A stretch of DNA of 64,000 nt from Mycolicibacter engbaekii (GTDB lineage: Bacteria > Actinomycetota > Actinomycetes > Mycobacteriales > Mycobacteriaceae): NCBI RefSeq assembly GCF_002101585.1, contig NZ_LQOT01000042.1, positions 78,529 through 142,528 of the forward strand, read 5' to 3'. The translations under genes were made by a program, and so were the position numbers. This document shows, piece by piece, positions 39,834 to 50,436 of this stretch (positions are counted from its first letter, which is position 1; every line of letters begins with the position of its first letter). The notes beneath the pieces were generated by a model. That model made no database searches, was not told where the DNA came from, and saw only the letters and a list, made by a program, of their open reading frames with translations.

Positions 39834-41455
39834 CCGCCGAGCATGTCGAGGAGCTGCTGGGGCATGCTGACCAGCAGTTCGGTGAACGTGCCACCGAAGG
39901 AGCCGACGCTGGCACCGGCCAGGGTCAGCTGCCCGGCGACGAATCCCTCGAGCAGGTCGGCCAGGTAGGGGTTCACCCAGTCGCCGACCAGATCTCCGAG
40001 GTTGAGCGAGAAGGTGTCGAGCCCGGCGTAGCCGAGCACATCGCCGAGGTCGAGGCCGTTGAGCAGCCAGGTCAGGTCCAGGCCGAGCGGGCCGTCGGTC
40101 AGCACCGCGCCCAGGGGGCCGGCGAGGTCGCTCACCAGATCCCGCAGCGTCAGGTCGGCGACCGAGTCGGCGAAGCCGAGGTCGGTCAGGACGCCACCGA
40201 TGGTCAGCTCGCCCAGCGACAGCAGTGCCGCGCCCACACTGCCCAGAACCGAACCGATGGAGTCGTCGATCGCCAGATCGCCCAGTAGGTCACCGACTTG
40301 CAGCATGTTGAGCAGGGCTTCGAGCCCACCCGATCCCAGGAACTGGTCTGCGAGGTCGGTCAACAGCGGCCCGAGGAGCGGAATGGGGTTGAACAGGTCG
40401 GCCGCGCCCTCTTGGAGCCAACCGCTCAGCTCGCCGAGCAGCCCGATGTCCGAGAGCAGGCTGCCGAGGTAGGCACTGGACAGGTCGCCGTCGCCCAGAC
40501 CGACGAGCAGGTGGCCCACGGCGAGCGGAATCGCGGCGTCGATCCCGAAGGCGCTCACCACGTCGGCGAACCGGAAGTCGCCGAGCGCGAGGTCCAGGTC
40601 GAGGTCGCGGAAGAAGTCGGTGCCACCCCATTCGCTCAACAGAGCGGCCAGGTTGTACTGGCTCAATCCCAAATCGCCCAGGCCCAAAAACTCCAGCAGG
40701 TCGCCGAGCGTGCCGACGCCGGTGGCCCACGCCAGCAGGTCGCCCATGCCTTCGTCGCTGAGCCCGAGGCCGCTGAGCAGCGTGCCCACGGTCAGGGTGC
40801 CCAGCCGCACGTGCTCGATCACGGCGTCGAGCTCCACGCTGCCCAGGTCGGGCATCTGCAGTCCCAGCATGTCCAGCACCCGGGACAGGTCGAGATTGAG
40901 TTCCAGGTTCTGTTCGGGGGCCAGTACCCCGTTGTACACCGGAAGGCTCATCGCGCCGCCCAGCAGGCTCACATCGCGCTGGCCGTTGAGGTAGGCGTCG
41001 AGAAGGGTGGCCGGGGCGTTGACCAACGCGGTCCATGCCGTCTTGGGGTCGCCCAGATCCTCGATCACGCCGAACAGCGCATCCAGGGTCGCCACGTGCG
41101 AAGCCAGGCCGGCGATCAGCAGTTCCAGCCCCGGCGAGAGCTGCACCGCGAGCGTCGCGGGAAGCGACGCGGTGTCGGTGTCGACCGCCACCGTGAAGTT
41201 GCTGGCCGCGTCGATCAGGCCCAGCGGGTTGGTGAACAGGGTGGTGAACACCTGGGAGAGGGCCGACCAGTCGGTTTGGGCGCCGATGCGCTCGATGTTG
41301 TCCGCGGTGTTGGCGAACAGGTCGCCGTAGGAGGCGGCCAGCGCCACGCTGGGCGGCACGGCAGGCGCCGGTGCCGGAACCGGTGCGGCCGTGACGATCC
41401 CGGCGCTCAGGACGGCGATTCCCGCGACACACGAGCGGGTCATGGGCTCCGGCAC
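39830..41455 (-). CDS. Repetitive secreted GjpA-like outer-membrane/porin-family protein
   Basis: 541 aa from GTG 41455, which has GAGGAGG ideally placed; ATG 41443 is an alternative. Signal peptide about 5-30 (VAGIAVLSAGIVTAAPVPAPAPA). The mature start VALAASYGDLFANTADNIERIGA and FTTLFTNPLGLIDAASNF match mycobacterial proteins annotated as GjpA porin-like. The rest consists of Leu/Gly/Asp-rich repeats such as LGDLLEFLGLGDLGL and GWLQEGAADLFNPIPLL, with almost no Lys and no Cys. No enzyme motif. Porin activity is known for Gordonia GjpA; here it is inferred from family resemblance. Confidence 0.65.
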   Translation of the reverse strand: MPEPMTRSCVAGIAVLSAGIVTAAPVPAPAPAVPPSVALAASYGDLFANTADNIERIGAQTDWSALSQVFTTLFTNPLGLIDAASNFTVAVDTDTASLPATLAVQLSPGLELLIAGLASHVATLDALFGVIEDLGDPKTAWTALVNAPATLLDAYLNGQRDVSLLGGAMSLPVYNGVLAPEQNLELNLDLSRVLDMLGLQMPDLGSVELDAVIEHVRLGTLTVGTLLSGLGLSDEGMGDLLAWATGVGTLGDLLEFLGLGDLGLSQYNLAALLSEWGGTDFFRDLDLDLALGDFRFADVVSAFGIDAAIPLAVGHLLVGLGDGDLSSAYLGSLLSDIGLLGELSGWLQEGAADLFNPIPLLGPLLTDLADQFLGSGGLEALLNMLQVGDLLGDLAIDDSIGSVLGSVGAALLSLGELTIGGVLTDLGFADSVADLTLRDLVSDLAGPLGAVLTDGPLGLDLTWLLNGLDLGDVLGYAGLDTFSLNLGDLVGDWVNPYLADLLEGFVAGQLTLAGASVGSFGGTFTELLVSMPQQLLDMLGG

Positions 41456-41560
41456 GGGTCCTCCTCGGTGCACAGCTCAGCCAGGTATTCGGGTCAGCGC
41501 GATCCTAGACGCTTTGTTTGGTTGCGCTGAGACAATGCTGGCTATTTGCCCAAGGGCCCG

Positions 41561-44392
41561 CTACGCAAAGGCCTCCACCGGGGGGCACGAGCAGACCAGA
41601 TTGCGGTCGCCGTACGCACCGTCGATCCGGCGCACCGGAGGCCACACCTTCGGGCGGAAGCCACGGCCCAACGGGTAGGCGGCCTGCTCCCGCGAGTAGG
41701 GGTGCTCCCAGTCCTGAACCAGGAGGCACTCGGCGGTGTGCGGGGCGCCGCGCAGCGGGTTGTCTTCGGCGGTCCATTCGCCGGATGCCACCCGGTCGAT
41801 CTCGCCGCGAATGGCGATCATGGCCGCACAGAAGGCGTCGATCTCGGCCAGGCTCTCGCTTTCGGTGGGCTCCACCATCAGGGTCCCGGCCACCGGGAAA
41901 CTCATGGTCGGGGCGTGGAAGCCGTAGTCGGCCAGCCTCTTGGCGACGTCATCGACGGTCACTCCGGTGCGCTTGGTGATCTCCCGCAGATCCAGGATGC
42001 ATTCGTGGGCGACCATGCCGTTCTCCCCGGTGTAGAGCACCGGGTAGTACTCGTCGAGCCGGCGGGCGATGTAGTTCGCCGACGCGATTGCGGTCAGTGA
42101 CGCCGCGCGCAGGCCGACGGCCCCCATCATCCGGATATAGGCCCAGGTGATCGGCAGGATCGATGCCGACCCGTAGGGGGCCGCCGAGACCGGCGGTCCG
42201 GCCGGCAACTCCAGGGCCAGCGGGTGCCCGGGCAGAAACTGCGCCAGGTGCTCGCGCACCGCCACCGGCCCGACCCCGGGTCCGCCGCCGCCATGGGGGA
42301 TGCAGAAGGTCTTGTGCAGGTTGAGGTGGCTGACATCGCCGCCGAATCTGCCGGGCCGGGCCAGCCCGACCAGGGCGTTGAGGTTGGCACCGTCGACGTA
42401 CACCTGGCCGCCGGCGTCGTGGACGGCGGCACAGATCTCGGCGATGTCGTGCTCGTAGACCCCGTGCGTGGACGGGTAGGTGATCATCAACGCCGACAGC
42501 GCCGCGGCGTGTTCGGCGACCTTGCTGCGCAGATCGTCGAGGTCGACATCGCCGTTCTCGCGGCAGGCCACCACCACCACGCGCATCCCGGCCAGTGCCG
42601 CCGAGGCGGCGTTGGTGCCGTGAGCGCTGGACGGAATCAGGCAGACGTCGCGGTGGGACTCGCCGCGGCTGGCGTGGTAGGCGTGGATCGCCAGCAGGCC
42701 CGCGTACTCGCCCTGCGAGCCGGCGTTGGGTTGCAGCGACACCGCGTCGTATCCGGTGATCGCCGCCAGCCAGGTCTCCAACTGGCCGATGAGCGTCCGC
42801 AGGCCCACGGCGTCGCCGGCCGGCGCGAACGGGTGCTGGCGGGCGAACTCCGGCCAGGTGATCGACTCCATCTCGGCGGCGGCGTTGAGCTTCATGGTGC
42901 ACGACCCGAGCGGGATCATGCTGCGGTCCAAGGCGATGTCCTTGTCTGCCAGCGAACGCAGGTAGCGCATCATCTCGGTTTCGGTCCGGTAGCGCGAAAA
43001 CGCCGGATGGGTCAGGAACGGCGCGGTGCGGGTGGCGATCGGCACGCCGGTGGACTCGACCGGCGCCAGCCCGAACACCTCGAGTACCGCCGCGACGTGC
43101 GCGTCGGTGGTGGTCTCGTCGCAGGCCACCGAGACGTGGTCGGCGTCCACCCGCCACAGGTTGATGCCGCGGGCCTTGGCCGCGGCGATGATCTCGTCGG
43201 CGCGGCCCGGTACGCGGGCCAGCACGGTGTCGAAGTAGCGGTCATGGACCAGCGCGTCACCGAGCGCGGCGCCGATCTTCTCGGCCTGTGCGTGCACGCG
43301 TCGCGCGATGGCGGTCAGGCCTTCGGCGCCGTGGTAGCTGGCGTACATCGCGGCCATCACCGCCAGCAGCACCTGCGCGGTGCAGATGTTGGAGGTGGCC
43401 TTGTCGCGGCGGATGTGTTGTTCGCGGGTCTGCAGCGCCAGCCGGTAGGCCTCGGCGCCGTCGCGATCCCGGGACACCCCGACCAGCCGGCCGGGCAGCT
43501 GGCGGGCGTGGCCGGGATGCACGGCCAGGTAGCCGGCGTGCGGGCCGCCGAAACCCATCGGCACGCCGAACCGCTGAGCACTGCCGAATGCCACGTCCGC
43601 GCCGATCTCGCCGGGCGGGGTGAGCAGCGTCAGCGCCAGCAGGTCGGCGCCGACGGCTACCAGCGCGCCCCGCTCGTGGGCGGCGGCGATCAGCCCCGAC
43701 CAGTCGGTGATCCGGCCGGAGGCCCCCGGCAACTGCACGATCACCCCGAAGAAGTCGCCGTCGGGAAGTCCGTCCCGCAGGTCCGCGGTGACGATCTCGA
43801 TGCGCAGCGGCTCGGCGCGGGTGGCCAGCACCGCGGCGGTCTGGGTGAACAGGTCGGAATCGACCAGCAGCCGGTGCGAGGTGCCGCGGGTCGCGCGGTG
43901 CATCAGGGTCATCGCCTCGGCGGCTGCGGTGCCCTCGTCGAGCATCGAGGCGTTGGCGATCTCGCACCCGGTGAGGTCGGCGATCATGGTCTGGAAGTTC
44001 AGCAGGGCTTCCAGCCGGCCCTGGCTGATTTCCGGCTGGTAGGGCGTGTACGCGGTGTACCAGGACGGGTTCTGCATGATGTTGCGCAGCAGCACCGGCG
44101 GGGTGAGCGTGTCGTAGTAGCCCTGGCCGATCATCGACACCGCGACGGTGCTGGCGTCGGCCAGTTCCCGCAATTCGGCCAGGGTCTGCGCCTCGCCGAC
44201 CGGGGCCGGCAGCACGTCCAGTCCCGGGGCGATGCCGTCGGAGCTCAGCGCGTCGCGAATGCCGGCCGGGACGGCCTTGGCGGCCAGCTCCTCCAACGAG
44301 GCGACGCCGATGGTGGCGAGCATCGTGCTGATCGCCGCGCTGTCCGGGCCGATGTGCCGGTCGACGAAGGTGGATGCGGTGTGCTCGGACAC
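41561..44392 (-). CDS. gcvP: Glycine dehydrogenase (decarboxylating), P-protein of glycine cleavage
   Basis: 943 aa from GTG 44392 with AGGAG eight bases upstream; the annotated frame extends into the riboswitch but this start fits the family (M. tuberculosis GcvB, 941 aa). N-terminal [57 protein letters not shown], the PLP-lysine region [22 protein letters not shown] (about 705-726) and the gcvP tail. It decarboxylates glycine and loads the aminomethyl group on GcvH lipoate. The leader carries a tandem glycine riboswitch. Confidence 0.97.
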   Translation of the reverse strand: MSEHTASTFVDRHIGPDSAAISTMLATIGVASLEELAAKAVPAGIRDALSSDGIAPGLDVLPAPVGEAQTLAELRELADASTVAVSMIGQGYYDTLTPPVLLRNIMQNPSWYTAYTPYQPEISQGRLEALLNFQTMIADLTGCEIANASMLDEGTAAAEAMTLMHRATRGTSHRLLVDSDLFTQTAAVLATRAEPLRIEIVTADLRDGLPDGDFFGVIVQLPGASGRITDWSGLIAAAHERGALVAVGADLLALTLLTPPGEIGADVAFGSAQRFGVPMGFGGPHAGYLAVHPGHARQLPGRLVGVSRDRDGAEAYRLALQTREQHIRRDKATSNICTAQVLLAVMAAMYASYHGAEGLTAIARRVHAQAEKIGAALGDALVHDRYFDTVLARVPGRADEIIAAAKARGINLWRVDADHVSVACDETTTDAHVAAVLEVFGLAPVESTGVPIATRTAPFLTHPAFSRYRTETEMMRYLRSLADKDIALDRSMIPLGSCTMKLNAAAEMESITWPEFARQHPFAPAGDAVGLRTLIGQLETWLAAITGYDAVSLQPNAGSQGEYAGLLAIHAYHASRGESHRDVCLIPSSAHGTNAASAALAGMRVVVVACRENGDVDLDDLRSKVAEHAAALSALMITYPSTHGVYEHDIAEICAAVHDAGGQVYVDGANLNALVGLARPGRFGGDVSHLNLHKTFCIPHGGGGPGVGPVAVREHLAQFLPGHPLALELPAGPPVSAAPYGSASILPITWAYIRMMGAVGLRAASLTAIASANYIARRLDEYYPVLYTGENGMVAHECILDLREITKRTGVTVDDVAKRLADYGFHAPTMSFPVAGTLMVEPTESESLAEIDAFCAAMIAIRGEIDRVASGEWTAEDNPLRGAPHTAECLLVQDWEHPYSREQAAYPLGRGFRPKVWPPVRRIDGAYGDRNLVCSCPPVEAFA

Positions 44393-44435
44393 GGGGAACT
44401 CCTGGGCGTTAGACGAATTCGTGTCCTCCCCCTCT

Positions 44436-44632
44436 GTCGTCTGCCCGGCCCGGGCGCCTGAGAGATTCGGCGCCGGTGCAGGCGCCTTTCCCCATGGGCG
44501 GGTGTAGCCCGAAGGGGCGCCACCGCTTTCCAGAGGCATCAATGCCGGCGCGGTCCGGGTGCCTGAGAGGTTGTCGGAGAGGTATTGCTCCTTCGGCGTC
44601 CGCGGCTGGCTGCCGCGGAACTCTCCCGCGCG
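44436..44632 (-). ncRNA. Tandem glycine riboswitch in the gcvP leader
   Basis: Two aptamers read on the minus strand. Aptamer 1 (about 44632 to 44548) has GGGAGAG, GCCGAAGGAGCAA and CTCTCAGGCACC; aptamer 2 (about 44537 to 44436) has CTGGAAAGCGG, CCCCTTCGGGC and CTCTCAGGCGCCC. These are the conserved cores of the gcvT-type glycine riboswitch. The second aptamer ends about 45 bases before the gcvP GTG, so glycine should raise expression of the gene degrading it. Edges are approximate. Confidence 0.93.
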
Positions 44633-44649
44633 AGGCTGATGCGGGCCTC

Positions 44650-44655
44650 ATATTA
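44650..44655 (-). promoter_or_regulatory. Candidate -10 element for the gcvP leader
   Basis: TAATAT on the minus strand lies about 18 bases upstream of the first riboswitch helix, in a stretch otherwise very GC-rich, consistent with a SigA -10 hexamer. The interval also serves the divergent MpaB-family gene (44791). Confidence 0.45.
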
Positions 44656-44790
44656 CCCGCCGGGCGTCGCACGGCGAGACGCGGCGAGCCGGCGGCGGCG
44701 GCCTCGCCCCCGGGAAAGGGCTGCGCCCAGAGCGCCCAAGGTGGTATGACTAAGACCAGGTTTGTCACATCCCTACCAAAGGGGGCCGTC

Positions 44791-45696
44791 ATGGGCACAT
44801 TGCGACAGCGCATCGTCGACGATTTCACCGGAATCGTCGGTCGCCATAACGATCCCCGGGTCTATGGCGGCCGCCCGGGCGACCCGGGTCTGATCGGTCC
44901 GGGCAGCGTGTCCTGGGAGGTCAACGCCGACCTGGCCGCGGTGGCGCAGGCCGGACTGCCCGCGATCGTGCTGGAGATTCTGCATCCGTCGGTGATCGCC
45001 GGCGTGCAGGACCTCTCCAGCTACCGCGAGGATCCGTTCCGCCGCGCCCGCACCACGCTGGGCTACGTGTTGACCACGACCTTCGGCAATACCGACGCCG
45101 CAACGCAACTGATCGAGCAGGTCAAGTCCATTCACGCCCACGTGACCGGCAACCGGCCCGACGGGGTGGCCTACCGGGCACTGGACCCCGAACTGCTGAC
45201 CTGGGTGCATACCTGCATTCCCTGGATGATCATGCGGGCATTCGAGCGCACGAATCGGCAGCTGAGCCCGCAGGAGCGTGACCGCTATCTGACCGAGCAG
45301 GCCACGATCGGTCTCATGGCCGGCGCCGAGTGGGTGCCCTCGACCATGCCGGAACTCGAGGACTACGTCGCCCGGATGCGCCCGCAGCTGAGCGTCAACG
45401 CCCAGACCCGCGAGTTCATCGAGTTCCTGCTCACCTCCCCCTTCTTCCCCGAACTGCCCGGCCCGCTCGAGGGCGCCCTGCACCGATTCACCATGTATTC
45501 GGGCATGAGCTATGCGCCGCAGTGGGCGCGCGAACTGATTGGTTTCGACCGCCCGTCGGCGCTGTCGCGGCGGCTCATCGGCCCGGCACTGCAGTTCGAC
45601 GCCCGCCGCATCCGGTGGGCATTCGGGACGCCGCCCTATGCGCGGTTGGCCTTCGAGCGCTCTGGTGTCGGCGCCGCGACCGCGGCCACGCCATGA
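44791..45696 (+). CDS. MpaB-family (DUF2236) oxygenase-like protein
   Basis: 301 aa. GPGSVSWEVNADLAAVAQAGLPAIVLEILHPSVIAGVQDLSSYREDPFRRARTT holds the DUF2236 signature: the His in 'LHP' (about 65) and the Arg/Thr block around FRRARTTLGY. A second His lies in WVHTCIPWMIMRAFE. Members such as MpaB' and latex-clearing Lcp proteins bind haem and oxygenate substrates; here the axial His can be assigned only by analogy. It is translationally coupled (ATGA) to the TetR regulator that follows. Confidence 0.85.
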   Translation: MGTLRQRIVDDFTGIVGRHNDPRVYGGRPGDPGLIGPGSVSWEVNADLAAVAQAGLPAIVLEILHPSVIAGVQDLSSYREDPFRRARTTLGYVLTTTFGNTDAATQLIEQVKSIHAHVTGNRPDGVAYRALDPELLTWVHTCIPWMIMRAFERTNRQLSPQERDRYLTEQATIGLMAGAEWVPSTMPELEDYVARMRPQLSVNAQTREFIEFLLTSPFFPELPGPLEGALHRFTMYSGMSYAPQWARELIGFDRPSALSRRLIGPALQFDARRIRWAFGTPPYARLAFERSGVGAATAATP

Positions 45697-46313
45697 TCGA
45701 GCCGCAGTTCGTCACGGTGATCGGCCAGGCGGTAGCCGGATCGCCCGCCGCGCGCGCCACCGACCCGACCGCCGAGCGCATCCTCGACGCGGCGGTTCAG
45801 GAGGCCGCGACGGTGGGACTGCGACGCATCACCATCGAGGACGTGGTGCGGCGCGCGGGCGTCTCGCGGATGACGGCTTACCGCCGCTATCCGCGGCGCG
45901 AGGACCTGATCCAGGCGCTCATCCACCGGGAGACGCAGCGCTTTCTCGCGACGGTGGCCCATGCCATCGACAGCACGCCCGAACCGCATGGTGTCGCCGA
46001 GGCCTTCGTGGCCGCCGTGGCCTTCACCCGCGAGCACCCGATGCTGAGCCGGGCCGGGCAGTTCGGGTCGCCGCCGGCCGCCGACTCCACGGATCTGCTG
46101 GCGATGGGCTCGGCGTTCATCGCCAATTACCTGCACGGCGACTCCCCCGGCAGCCCCAGCCAGTCGGTGCGCTGGGTGGCCGACGTATTCGCCCGGCTGT
46201 TCCTCACCTATGTCTCGATGCCGTCCACCGACCCGGACTTTCGCGATGACGCGGCCCTGCGCCGCTTCGCCCACGAAGTGCTCACGCCGATGGCCGAGCG
46301 CGCCGCCGGATAA
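45693..46313 (+). CDS. TetR-family transcriptional regulator
   Basis: 206 aa. N-terminal HTH: ERILDAAVQEAATVGLRRITIEDVVRRAGVSRMTAYRRYPRREDLIQALI (about 29-78), the standard TetR domain. The C-terminal ligand-binding part is variable. The four-base overlap with the oxygenase gene suggests it regulates that gene in response to a substrate-like ligand; no operator was identified. Confidence 0.9.
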   Translation: MIEPQFVTVIGQAVAGSPAARATDPTAERILDAAVQEAATVGLRRITIEDVVRRAGVSRMTAYRRYPRREDLIQALIHRETQRFLATVAHAIDSTPEPHGVAEAFVAAVAFTREHPMLSRAGQFGSPPAADSTDLLAMGSAFIANYLHGDSPGSPSQSVRWVADVFARLFLTYVSMPSTDPDFRDDAALRRFAHEVLTPMAERAAG

Positions 46314-46331
46314 ATCCGGGGCTGCGGGCCT

Positions 46332-46967
<636 letters not shown>

Positions 46968-47199
46968 GCTGCTTCCTCTCGCCGATCGCGCTCGTTGCCA
47001 CTGGCTGGCCGGTGGCCGCGTTTGCTCTTGCCCGAGTTGGTCGTGAGCATACGCCGTTCGACGAGCTGCTGTGCAGTTGTTCCCGCCGTGGCTCAAGTAT
47101 GGCGCTTGCGATTTCCGCGTGTCGCTTCCGGATGGGCGTGTCGTGTTGACGCGGAGAGATGAGACGTATCTGTGACGAGGCTGAGGCCGCCGCGCCGGG

Positions 47200-47694
47200 T
47201 CAGGTTGCTTTGAAATCGTCGGGCGACACGCTATCGAGGAATTCCTTGAACTTCTCCACCTCGTCTTCGCGTACCGCACCGGAGCTCTCGTCGTCGCCCT
47301 CGTCGGGAATCAACAGGCCGGCCTCGGCCAGCACCGCTTCCTCGACATAGATCGGCACGCCCACCCGCAGCGCGATCGCCACCGAGTCCGACGGGCGCGC
47401 CGAGACGGTGATGTCGCGGTCGAAGATCAGGTCGGCGTAGAAGGTGCCCTCCTGCAGGTCGACGATTCGGACCTCCTTGAGCGAGTGTCCGAGCGCGCCG
47501 ATCAGGTCGCGGATCAGGTCGTGGGTCAGGGGCCGGGCCGGTTCCACACCCTGCTGTTCCAGGGCGATGGCGGCAGCTTCGGCCTGCCCGATCCAAATCG
47601 GGAGATATCGGTCACCGTCAGCCTCACGCAGCAGCAGCACCGGCTGGTTCTGCGGCTGCTCGACGCGGATGCCGACCACGCGTACTTCACCCAT
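47200..47694 (-). CDS. DUF151 bifunctional nuclease-family protein
   Basis: 164 aa, exactly the length of Rv1829. The core QPVLLLREADGDRYLPIWIGQAEAAAIALEQQGVEPARPLTHDLI (about 16-60), EVRIVDLQEGTFYADLIFDRD and SARPSDSVAIALRVGVPIYVEEAVLAEAGL is the DUF151/BFN signature. Plant BFN proteins have RNase and DNase activity; in bacteria the role is unproven. It sits between two MerR regulators, an arrangement conserved with M. tuberculosis. Confidence 0.93.
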   Translation of the reverse strand: MGEVRVVGIRVEQPQNQPVLLLREADGDRYLPIWIGQAEAAAIALEQQGVEPARPLTHDLIRDLIGALGHSLKEVRIVDLQEGTFYADLIFDRDITVSARPSDSVAIALRVGVPIYVEEAVLAEAGLLIPDEGDDESSGAVREDEVEKFKEFLDSVSPDDFKAT

Positions 47695-47819
47695 CTCCAG
47701 TCAGCCCTCCGCGCTCGCCGGTGTCCCAAGTCCTTATGCGTCCCAGTATGACTCGCCGCGTAACCCCCGGTCGCCAGAACCGCATGTCGCGCAACGAGCC
47801 GTCCAGGGAAGTCTAGTCC

Positions 47820-48554
47820 TCAGCCGTGCAGTACGTCGTGTACCGCAGACTTGAGCAGCGCGGTGTGCAGGGCGATCGCCAGCGCCGCGACCTCGCGCGC
47901 CAAGTCGTCGGCCCGGTCCCGGGCGCCCGCCTTGCCGCCCTTGACCAGCGGTCCGGCGATCTGGGCGATCAGGTCGGACTGCCGGTCGGCCGCGGACCGG
48001 AAAGCCCGCAGGTGCCGCGGTTCCACGCCGAAGTCGGCCAGGCCCCGCGCGCACTGGACGATGACGACCGCGTGCTCGTCGAACAGCCCGCCCGGCCCGG
48101 CGGTGATCACACCGGACCTGACCAAAGCCGTCAGCAGCGCGTCATCGCCGCCCGACCGCGCCAGCAGATCCTCGCGGCTCAGCCGGACCTGGCGGGGCGG
48201 CGTGGGCAGCGCGGTCGCACCGGCAGCCGAGCCGTCCGCCGCGACCAGGCGCGGCGCTGGGTAGGGCGAGTCGGGCGAGGGCAGCGCGCCATCCGGTTCG
48301 GAGTCCAGCCGCGCCTTGATCACCTTCAACGGCAGGTACTGGTCGCGTTGCGCGGTCAGCACGTACCGCAACCTGGCGCAGTCATAGGCGCTGAACCGGC
48401 GGTAGCCGGACGCCGACCGCTGCGGCATGACGAGCCCCTCGGTCTCCAGGAAGCGAATCTTGGAGACCGTGACATCGGGAAAATCCTTCCGGAGCAGGTC
48501 GAGCACGGCTCCGATCGACATCCCGGCCAATTCAGGGCTGTCGGGCGCGCTCAC
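47820..48554 (-). CDS. ftsR: MerR-family regulator FtsR-like (Rv1828)
   Basis: 244 aa from GTG 48554. DNA-binding domain at about 12-80: [55 protein letters not shown]. The C-terminal helical dimerisation region ends in [32 protein letters not shown] repeats. The Corynebacterium counterpart FtsR activates ftsZ; here that is by similarity. Its start shares one base with the garA stop, so the two are translated together. Confidence 0.88.
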   Translation of the reverse strand: MSAPDSPELAGMSIGAVLDLLRKDFPDVTVSKIRFLETEGLVMPQRSASGYRRFSAYDCARLRYVLTAQRDQYLPLKVIKARLDSEPDGALPSPDSPYPAPRLVAADGSAAGATALPTPPRQVRLSREDLLARSGGDDALLTALVRSGVITAGPGGLFDEHAVVIVQCARGLADFGVEPRHLRAFRSAADRQSDLIAQIAGPLVKGGKAGARDRADDLAREVAALAIALHTALLKSAVHDVLHG

Positions 48555-49039
48555 TAGCTGCCCGGCCCGGCCTCGGCTTCACCCGTCTTCGGGCCGGTCA
48601 GGAACACCAGGCGGAACTTGCCCACCTGCACCTCGTCACCGTTGACCAGAACGGCCGAGTCGACCGGCTCCCGGTTGACGTAGGTGCCGTTGAGGCTGCC
48701 GACGTCGACGACCTGAAACTCGTTGCCCTCCAGCCGGAACTCGGCGTGCCGGCGGCTGACCGTGACGTCGTCGAGGAAGATGTCGCTGTCGGGGTGGCGG
48801 CCGGCCGCGGTGACCGGCTGGTCCAGCAGGAACCGCGATCCGGCGTTGGGACCACGCTTGACGACCAGCAGCGCCGAACCCACAGGCAGCCCCTCCACGC
48901 CTGAGGTCAGGCTCTCGCCGCCCGCCTGCGCGGGGGCGTCGAGTTCGCTGAGGAAGTCAGCGCGGAAAACCGATGTGGTTTCCACCGTGACCTCGTCGCC
49001 TGCCTGGTCTTGCCCCGTCGCCGGGTCCTTCTGCGTCAC
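48554..49039 (-). CDS. garA: FHA-domain metabolic regulator GarA
   Basis: 161 aa from GTG 49039. The N-terminal phosphorylation motif [18 protein letters not shown] contains Thr21 and Thr22, the PknG/PknB targets. The FHA domain at about 60-140 has [22 protein letters not shown] (Arg, Ser and His of the phosphothreonine pocket) and [14 protein letters not shown]. Unphosphorylated GarA inhibits 2-oxoglutarate dehydrogenase and glutamate dehydrogenase and activates glutamate synthase, steering carbon and nitrogen flow. Adjacent to gcvH, downstream by 176 bp. Confidence 0.97.
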   Translation of the reverse strand: MTQKDPATGQDQAGDEVTVETTSVFRADFLSELDAPAQAGGESLTSGVEGLPVGSALLVVKRGPNAGSRFLLDQPVTAAGRHPDSDIFLDDVTVSRRHAEFRLEGNEFQVVDVGSLNGTYVNREPVDSAVLVNGDEVQVGKFRLVFLTGPKTGEAEAGPGS

Positions 49040-49215
49040 CCGCTACTCCTCACTGGCCGCTGTTGTGGCTACCTGGTCGCGCCCGCCGGACATCTCTTGC
49101 GCCCAACCCTGAATCGTTGAGTCGACCGTACCGCGCAGCGGACCGTCATGTCCCCCGCACCGCGGGATCATGTCGTCGGATACCCGGCGCGTCCCGGCAG
49201 GCAGGTTAACAATCG

Positions 49216-49629
49216 TCATTCCGACAGCGTCGCGCGGTAGGCGTCGGCGGACAACAACCCCGACAGACTCTGCTCCAGCGCCGCCGAATCCGCGTTGGCC
49301 ACCTGCAGTTCCACCAACCAGCCGGCGCCATAGGGGTCGGAGTTCACCAATTGGGGGTTGGCGTCCAGTTCGGCGTTGACCGCGCTCACCGACGCGGTGA
49401 TCGGGGCATACAGGTCCGAGACCGACTTGGTGGACTCCACCTCGCCGAACGGCTCGCCGGCGCTGACCCCGGTGCCCGCGGCGGGCAACTGCACGAAGAC
49501 GACGTCACCCAGGGCCGCCTGCGCGAAATCGGTGATGCCCACCTGGACGGTGTCCGGGCCGGTGCGGCGAACCCACTCGTGCTCAGCGGTGTAGTACAGG
49601 TCGGCGGGAACTAAACTTTCCGAGCTCAC
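49216..49629 (-). CDS. gcvH: Glycine cleavage H-protein
   Basis: 137 aa. YYTAEHEWVRRTGPDTVQVGITDFAQAALGDVVFVQLPAAG (about 12-52) followed by the lipoylation motif GEVESTKSVSDLYAPI (Lys about 69). It shuttles the aminomethyl group between GcvP and GcvT. Start is a GTG at 49629; gcvP lies about 5 kb away. No gcvT is in the window. Confidence 0.96.
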   Translation of the reverse strand: MSSESLVPADLYYTAEHEWVRRTGPDTVQVGITDFAQAALGDVVFVQLPAAGTGVSAGEPFGEVESTKSVSDLYAPITASVSAVNAELDANPQLVNSDPYGAGWLVELQVANADSAALEQSLSGLLSADAYRATLSE

Positions 49630-49657
49630 AGTGATCGTGCTCCTTGCGCGGTCGGGC

Positions 49658-50431
49658 TCACTTGACTGGCTGAGCGTATTGGCGGGGTTTCGGTTGCCGC
49701 AACACGGTCACCTCCACATGCTCGGTCTGCTGCACTCCCATGGCGCCGCCCAGCCGCCTGACGCTGTCGACGGCCCCGCCGGGAATGTTCATGGCGGCGG
49801 CCAGCGTGGGGGGATCTCCAATGGCCAGAACCGAATACGGGGGCGTCAACGCGGTGCCGTCGAACTCCAGCGCGCCGGGCGTGCCGGCCACCCACGAGTC
49901 CACCCCGATCCGCACCGCCTTGGTGTCGTCGCGGACCTCCATCGCCTCCGCGCCGGCCGCCCGCAGCTCGTTGATCACGTCGAGCATCGTCTCGGGGGCG
50001 ACACCGCGGGCCGGATCGTCGACGGTGATCACCACTCCCGGTCCGACCGCTCCCACGGTGCCGATCATGATCGCCAGAGCTGACAGCCGCGCCTGGGCGT
50101 TTTCGATGGCGGCCTGGTCGCTGCTGCCGGACTCCTGCAGCGCGTCGAGCGTCTGCTGCAATTCGGAGATCTCGGTGTTGAGCGTGGCCTCGCGCTGGCG
50201 CAGCGAATCCAGCAGCACCAGCAGGTCGGCGGGCCGGGCCGCCTCCAGGGCGTCCTCGGAGTCGTTCTGGCGGACCTGGGTGACAATCGCCACTCCCAGC
50301 AGCAGGCACAGCAGCAACCCCAGCACGCTGAACAGTGGTCCGGAGGGGCCACGCCCGGACGGTCCGCCATCGCCGTGGTCCGGCTGCGGCAACTCGTGCC
50401 TGCCGTGCGGCACCGGGTCGGTGCTACTCAT
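49658..50431 (-). CDS. DUF881 family membrane protein (second of two)
   Basis: 257 aa. One N-terminal helix about 31-49 (PLFSVLGLLLCLLLGVAIVTQV), then a coiled region LLVLLDSLRQREATLNTEISELQQTLDALQ (about 67-96), and the DUF881 core VGPGVVITVDDPARGVAPETMLDVINELRAAGAEAMEVRDD (about 128-168). Rv1825-like. Actinobacterial DUF881 proteins are membrane anchored and co-occur with Sbp and division genes; function unknown. Five bases from Sbp. Confidence 0.88.
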   Translation of the reverse strand: MSSTDPVPHGRHELPQPDHGDGGPSGRGPSGPLFSVLGLLLCLLLGVAIVTQVRQNDSEDALEAARPADLLVLLDSLRQREATLNTEISELQQTLDALQESGSSDQAAIENAQARLSALAIMIGTVGAVGPGVVITVDDPARGVAPETMLDVINELRAAGAEAMEVRDDTKAVRIGVDSWVAGTPGALEFDGTALTPPYSVLAIGDPPTLAAAMNIPGGAVDSVRRLGGAMGVQQTEHVEVTVLRQPKPRQYAQPVK

Positions 50432-50436
50432 GGACC

